From Actinomycetes bacterium (GTDB lineage: Bacteria > Actinomycetota > Actinomycetes > Propionibacteriales > Nocardioidaceae): DNA of 10,511 bases. Made by a program: the position numbers and the translations under genes. The notes beneath the pieces are model-generated. The model saw only the letters and a list, made by a program, of their open reading frames with translations, had not been told where the DNA came from and searched no databases. The stretch lies in assembly GCA_029779385.1 (NCBI GenBank), contig JAKPAQ010000618.1, positions 1-10,511 of the forward strand. Direction: 5' to 3'. Below are positions 7,556-10,511 of the stretch, one piece after another (positions within the stretch are counted from its first letter, which is position 1; the number at the start of each line of letters is the position of its first letter).

Positions 7556-8460
7556 TGACGACAATTAGCAATACTCTTGCCGGCGGCAGAGCACGGACCA
7601 AGTCGAAAGTGCAAGCGGCTCCGCTGCAAACGGAAGTTGCGGTGCTAACAGACGCGATGGTGGTTGTTTCGATTGTCTGCGGCTGGCTCTTGCTCCAGTT
7701 GCTCGTTTTGGGCGGCTTGTCCTATGACCGAGCACAATCGATTGGCTACGACCAGTTCCGCGGCGAACTCGCGGCTGCAACCGCACCGGTAGGCGGTGCA
7801 ATCGAGGTCGGCGCGCCAGTAGCGATCATGTCGAGCAACCGGCTGGGGGACTCCCAGGTTGTATTCGAAGGAACAGCGCCGACTCAAATGCTCGCTGGCC
7901 CGGGGCATCGACGCGACACGGTTTTGCCAGGGCAGCCCGGAACCGCAGTGCTGTTTGGTCGGGCAAGTACTTATGGTGCGCCGTTCGCCAGTCTGGATTC
8001 TTTTTTGCCCGGCGACAAAATTACGACGGTTACTGGGCAGGGCAAAGCCACCTTCAAAGTCACTGACGTTCGGCGAGCGGGCGACCCGCAACCGCAGCCA
8101 CTGGGTCAGGGTGAAGGGCGACTCACCTTGGTGGGTGCCGAAGGCACAGGGACGCTAGCTGGGCTATCGCCGTCGACCGTTCAATACGTCGACGCTGAAC
8201 TCGTGTCGAAGTCCTTTGAGCCGGGGGCCTCGCGAGTCTCGGCGGTAAGCGTCGCCGAACAGCCGATGGGCCGAGACGTTGGAGTTTTGCCACTTTTGAG
8301 CCTGGCCTTGGCTGGACTGGCGGTACTGGTTGCAATTGCCGCGGTGTCGCGACCAAGGCTGGGTACGGCCCGCACTTGGGTGATCCTCGTGGCGCCGGTA
8401 ATGGCGCTTTCTTGGATGGCGACAGACTTGGGAATGGCACTGCTGCCGAACCTTCTTTAG
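7555..8460 (+). CDS. Sortase-fold membrane protein lacking catalytic residues (pseudosortase)
   Basis: The 301-aa product has a cytoplasmic N-terminus, TM1 (about 32-56), an extracellular domain (about 60-240) and two C-terminal helices (about 243-265 and 273-297). The domain reads like a class E sortase: EGTAPTQMLAGPGH (105-118), TVLPGQPGTAVLFGR (122-136), STYGAPFASLDSFLPGD (138-154), TGQGKATFKV (160-169) and GRLTLVGA (188-195). In active sortases the second block ends in GHR and the last in LTLVTC. Here the His position is Arg136 (codon CGG at 7960), the Cys position is Ala195 (GCC at 8137), and the usual Arg after the Cys is not seen in the stretch STVQYVDAEL (206-215). It should therefore not transpeptidate. 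The ATG at 7555 is chosen because it overlaps the previous stop (TGATG); the frame is open upstream to 7489 inside the previous gene. No strong Shine-Dalgarno is present, so translational coupling is likely. Its job is unknown; binding or placing the adjacent surface proteins is inference. Confidence 0.82.
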   Translation: MTTISNTLAGGRARTKSKVQAAPLQTEVAVLTDAMVVVSIVCGWLLLQLLVLGGLSYDRAQSIGYDQFRGELAAATAPVGGAIEVGAPVAIMSSNRLGDSQVVFEGTAPTQMLAGPGHRRDTVLPGQPGTAVLFGRASTYGAPFASLDSFLPGDKITTVTGQGKATFKVTDVRRAGDPQPQPLGQGEGRLTLVGAEGTGTLAGLSPSTVQYVDAELVSKSFEPGASRVSAVSVAEQPMGRDVGVLPLLSLALAGLAVLVAIAAVSRPRLGTARTWVILVAPVMALSWMATDLGMALLPNLL

Positions 8461-8471
8461 CGGCACCGAAA

Positions 8472-8504
8472 GTACCGCACAGGTTCATTTTGCGTTCACT
8501 CAAT
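8472..8504 (+). promoter_or_regulatory. PHO box: 11-nt direct repeats upstream of the Ig-repeat binding protein
   Basis: Two strong units, GTTCATT at 8483 and GTTCACT at 8494, are spaced exactly 11 nt apart and match GTTCACC at 5 and 6 of 7 positions. A weaker unit, GTACCGC, lies 11 nt before them at 8472. The box begins 12 nt after the stop of the sortase-fold gene and sits in the only sizeable gap of this region, so the last gene should have its own phosphate-responsive promoter. PhoP binding is inferred from the repeat geometry. Confidence 0.75.
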
Positions 8505-8531
8505 TGCCGCCAGATGACGACCTCGGGCCCG

Positions 8532-8537
8532 TAGCGT
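8532..8537 (+). promoter_or_regulatory. Candidate -10 element (TAGCGT) for the Ig-repeat binding protein
   Basis: TAGCGT fits TANNNT and starts 38 nt after the start of the last PHO-box unit, the same offset as TAGATT in front of pstC. It would give a transcript start near 8544 and a leader of about 48 nt before the ATG at 8592. On its own the hexamer is weak; the matching geometry is the main support. Confidence 0.42.
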
Positions 8538-8578
8538 CCGAGTCAGGTCCGGCACAGGAGCCGGCGATTCACTTCAAT

Positions 8579-8584
8579 GGAAGG
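8579..8584 (+). promoter_or_regulatory. Shine-Dalgarno GGAAGG that decides the start at 8592
   Basis: GGAAGG lies 7 nt before the ATG at 8592, an ideal spacing. It overlaps the earlier in-frame ATG at 8577, which has no Shine-Dalgarno of its own and would place a short acidic segment ahead of the signal peptide. The start at 8592 is therefore preferred. Confidence 0.75.
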
Positions 8585-8591
8585 CATATTC

Positions 8592-10427
8592 ATGACCCGA
8601 AATCGCGTGTCAGCCTTGGTGGCCGGCGCAGCAATGGTCGTTGGCACTACGGTGACTCTCGCGTCGCCGGCAACTGCGGCCGCAACCAACCCCTACGATC
8701 CAACCTTCGTGCCAAACATCACCGATGATCTGGTTGGCGTCGGTTCCGATACGACCCAGATCGTGACCAGGGACTTGGCGAATGCGTACAACGTTGATCG
8801 GACGTCGGGCAGGATTGCTTCCTTCGCCGCCGATGGCTCACCGGCCTCGGTGATCCTTCGTGCTGGCGCGACCGCAGTGACGCGGCCAAATGGTTCGGGT
8901 GCGGGTAAAAAGTTGCTCTACGGGGTTTCTGACGACGCGAACGTCACTTTCGCGCGCTCGTCTTCCACCTTGAGCTCGGCCGAGATCGCAGCTGGCCTCA
9001 AGCAGGCCGCGTTTGCGGTCGACAGCCTGAAGATGGCGATCAAGTCGACCGGGTCGAACGCGCCGGACGACTTGACGGTTGCCGATCTGGTCAAGATTTA
9101 CGAAGGAAAGGTCACGAACTGGAGCGAGGTGGGTGGAAAGTCGGGCGTCATCAAGGCGCTGATTCCCCAAGCTGGTTCGGGCACGCGCAGCTTCTTCGAA
9201 GGTCAGCTGAAGGCAGCCAACTCCGGCAACCCGGTGGTGCTGGTTGCTACCGAGACCCAAGAGCACAGCGACGTTGATCTTAAGAACGACCCGAACGCGA
9301 TTGCACCGTTCTCGACGGCTCGCGAGACCGCGAACGTGAAGTTCGTCGGCGGCTGGAAGGCGTCGCGCGCCGTCTACAACGTTGTACGTTCCAAGGACGT
9401 CGGCTCCACGGCGATCACCTCGATTTTCGGCGATGCTGGCTTCATTTGCAGCCCTGCGGGCCGTACCGTCATCGAGTCGGCGGGCTTTGAACAACTCGCC
9501 TCAACTGAGAAGGGTGGGTCCTGTGGCGAATGGGTCACCGACACCGTCTCAAACCTGAAGACCGCGAAGGACGCGGGTCAGACTGAGGCCGTTGCTACTA
9601 CGACCGCGCTAACCGCCACCGCACCCGGCGCCCGCAAGGTCGTACTCAAAGCGAACGTGGCTGCAGGTGCCGTTACCGTGCCGGGCAAGGTCAACTTCTT
9701 TGAAGGTGAGTCAAAGGTCGGCACCGCGTTCGCCGCTGGCGGCGTTGCGACGCTTAACCTCACCGACGTAGCAGTCGGCGCCCACGAATACACGGCTCAA
9801 TTCGTTCCGCTGGACGCGAATGCTTTCGCGCCGTCGGCTTCGATCACGCAGTCGCTCGTCGTCAAGCAGCCGACCGCGGTAACGGTAACTGGAGTTACCG
9901 CCCCGTACGGCAAGGCAAAGACGGTCACCATCAAGGCGGTCGTTGACGATAGCGCGGCCACCGGGTCAGTACAGGTCAAGATCGGTGCGGCTGCTCCCAC
10001 CCAAGTGGAGCTAGCAGCTGATGGCACCGCTCAGGTTGTCATTCCTGCGACCGCCAACGCCGGTACCCTCACAGTCTCGGCAACCTTGCCGGCTACGGCT
10101 GAAGCCGATGAGGCGACGGGCTCGGTGACGCTATCGATCGCCAAGATCAACTCCGCCACGAGCGCGAAACTGCTCAAGTCGAAGATCAAGGCGAAGCAGC
10201 GTGGCGTCGTTACGGTCAAGGTCGCCTCCGGCGCTGCGGTAAATGGCGTTGTGACCGTCAAGTCCGGCAAGAAGGTCGTCGGTGTCGGCACGGTCAAGAA
10301 CGGTGTCGCTCGGGTCACCTTGGCGAAGCTGAAGAAGGGCAACTACAACCTCGTTGCCAGCTTTGCCGGTAACTCCAACATCACCGGCTCGACGGCCAAG
10401 GTCGTCAAGCTCAAGGTCACCAAGTGA
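8592..10427 (+). CDS. Secreted PstS-like substrate-binding protein with three C-terminal Ig-like domains
   Basis: The 611-aa product has a Sec signal peptide (MTRNR start, hydrophobic 8-24, likely cut near ATAA at 27-30), a binding-protein domain (about 45-325) and three Ig-like domains (about 335-425, 427-517, 518-611). In the binding domain, GVGSDTTQ (49-56), LVKIYEGKVTNWSEVGG (166-182) and GSGTRSFF (195-202) mark the PstS-like fold, and Cys286/Cys311 could form a disulfide. Phosphate ligands differ from PstS: the E. coli Arg135 and Asp137 positions read Pro192 and Ala194 (PQAGSGT), and the Asp56 region reads ARSSS (121-125). The Ig domains resemble bacterial Ig-like domain 3; the last one is rich in lysine. 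No lipobox, C-terminal helix or sorting signal is present, so it is released or held non-covalently in the wall. Its own PHO box and promoter suggest strong induction on phosphate starvation. The true ligand is uncertain; phosphate or a phosphorylated polymer is inference. Confidence 0.85.
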   Translation: MTRNRVSALVAGAAMVVGTTVTLASPATAAATNPYDPTFVPNITDDLVGVGSDTTQIVTRDLANAYNVDRTSGRIASFAADGSPASVILRAGATAVTRPNGSGAGKKLLYGVSDDANVTFARSSSTLSSAEIAAGLKQAAFAVDSLKMAIKSTGSNAPDDLTVADLVKIYEGKVTNWSEVGGKSGVIKALIPQAGSGTRSFFEGQLKAANSGNPVVLVATETQEHSDVDLKNDPNAIAPFSTARETANVKFVGGWKASRAVYNVVRSKDVGSTAITSIFGDAGFICSPAGRTVIESAGFEQLASTEKGGSCGEWVTDTVSNLKTAKDAGQTEAVATTTALTATAPGARKVVLKANVAAGAVTVPGKVNFFEGESKVGTAFAAGGVATLNLTDVAVGAHEYTAQFVPLDANAFAPSASITQSLVVKQPTAVTVTGVTAPYGKAKTVTIKAVVDDSAATGSVQVKIGAAAPTQVELAADGTAQVVIPATANAGTLTVSATLPATAEADEATGSVTLSIAKINSATSAKLLKSKIKAKQRGVVTVKVASGAAVNGVVTVKSGKKVVGVGTVKNGVARVTLAKLKKGNYNLVASFAGNSNITGSTAKVVKLKVTK

Positions 10428-10444
10428 CCTTTGCACCACCAATT

Positions 10445-10491
10445 CCCTTCCGGGGCGGACCTGTTCAGGTCCGCCCCGGAAGGGCCATTTT
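10445..10491 (+). terminator. Strong hairpin with short T run after the Ig-repeat binding protein
   Basis: Arms at 10445-10463 and 10466-10484 are perfectly complementary over 19 nt and very G+C-rich, with an effective 4-nt loop. TTTT follows at 10488-10491 after a 3-nt spacer. This is a plausible Rho-independent terminator, but the T run is short and offset, so partial readthrough into the gene at 10507 is possible. The hairpin would also protect the upstream mRNA from 3' decay. Confidence 0.85.
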
Positions 10492-10494
10492 CAG

Positions 10495-10511
10495 AAGGAA
10501 GCACAAATGAG
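10495..10511 (+). CDS. Ribosome binding site and first codons of a downstream gene (cut by window edge)
   Basis: AAGGAAG at 10495-10501 is a good Shine-Dalgarno lying 5 nt before an ATG at 10507. Only the ATG and two more bases are inside the window, so the product cannot be read. It follows the terminator-like hairpin by a few bases with no room for a separate promoter, so it probably depends on readthrough from 8592-10427. The importer's missing ATPase gene pstB would be a natural candidate, but nothing in the sequence shows this. Confidence 0.5.

Noticed and set aside
8459..8478. Imperfect hairpin (GCGG...CCGC) just after the sortase-fold gene as a terminator
   Set aside because: The stem is about 7 bp with a mismatch and no T run follows, so termination before the second PHO box is not supported by sequence.
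8549..8564. Inverted repeat CCGGC/GCCGG in the leader of the Ig-repeat binding protein as a riboswitch or operator
   Set aside because: A single 5-bp repeat in G+C-rich DNA is expected by chance, and no known riboswitch core is recognisable.
8577..8591. ATG at 8577 as the start of the Ig-repeat binding protein
   Set aside because: It has no Shine-Dalgarno, while the GGAAGG at 8579-8584 is ideally placed for the ATG at 8592, which gives a normal signal peptide.
8838..9494. A 218-aa open frame on the - strand inside the Ig-repeat binding protein gene
   Set aside because: The + strand frame has a signal peptide and recognisable domains. The antisense product is Arg-rich and shows no family features.
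1..10511. CRISPR arrays, insertion sequences, tRNA or rRNA genes, and phage genes
   Set aside because: No regular spaced repeats, transposase motifs, terminal inverted repeats or RNA gene signatures were seen. Nearly all of the window is used by the genes listed.

Overview
The window looks like a chromosomal segment of an actinomycete (Actinomycetota); the order cannot be fixed from sequence alone. Supporting points are a base composition of roughly 60% G+C by eye, a mycobacterial-type L,D-transpeptidase with Ig-like domains, GTTCACC-type PHO boxes of the kind bound by actinobacterial PhoP, TANNNT-type -10 elements, and a class E-like sortase fold. All genes lie on the + strand.

Layout. (1) 52-1266: a lipoprotein L,D-transpeptidase for 3-3 cross-linking of peptidoglycan, probably transcribed on its own. 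(2) 1267-1393: a short regulatory gap with a three-unit PHO box, a candidate -10 and a strong Shine-Dalgarno. (3) 1394-8460: a tightly coupled five-gene operon, pstC, pstA, pstS, a large 828-aa exported protein with a PstS-like second half, and a sortase-fold membrane protein. Every junction overlaps (ATGA, ATGA, then GTGATG and TGATG), so translation is probably coupled throughout. (4) 8461-8591: a second gap with a second PHO box, again followed at the same distance by a TAGNNT -10. (5) 8592-10427: a secreted PstS-like binding protein with three C-terminal Ig-like domains. (6) 10445-10491: a perfect 19-nt-arm hairpin with a short T run, followed at once by a ribosome binding site and the first codons of another gene at 10507, which leaves the window.

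How the genes may work together. PstC and PstA form the inner-membrane channel of a high-affinity phosphate ABC importer. The PstS at 3489 keeps most phosphate-contact motifs and is held at the cell surface by a C-terminal membrane helix instead of a lipid. The ATPase PstB is not in the window; the gene starting at 10507 is one place it could be. The unusual part is the rest: a cysteine-rich 828-aa protein with a PBP-like C-terminal half, a sortase-fold protein whose His, Cys and Arg active-site positions all appear to be replaced, and a secreted PBP with Ig repeats that lacks several phosphate ligands of PstS. Both transcription units carry PHO boxes, so I infer one phosphate-starvation surface module: importer, anchored binding proteins, a catalytically dead sortase-like partner and a secreted capture protein. 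The role of the last three proteins is inference; no experimentally described system matching the whole set comes to mind.
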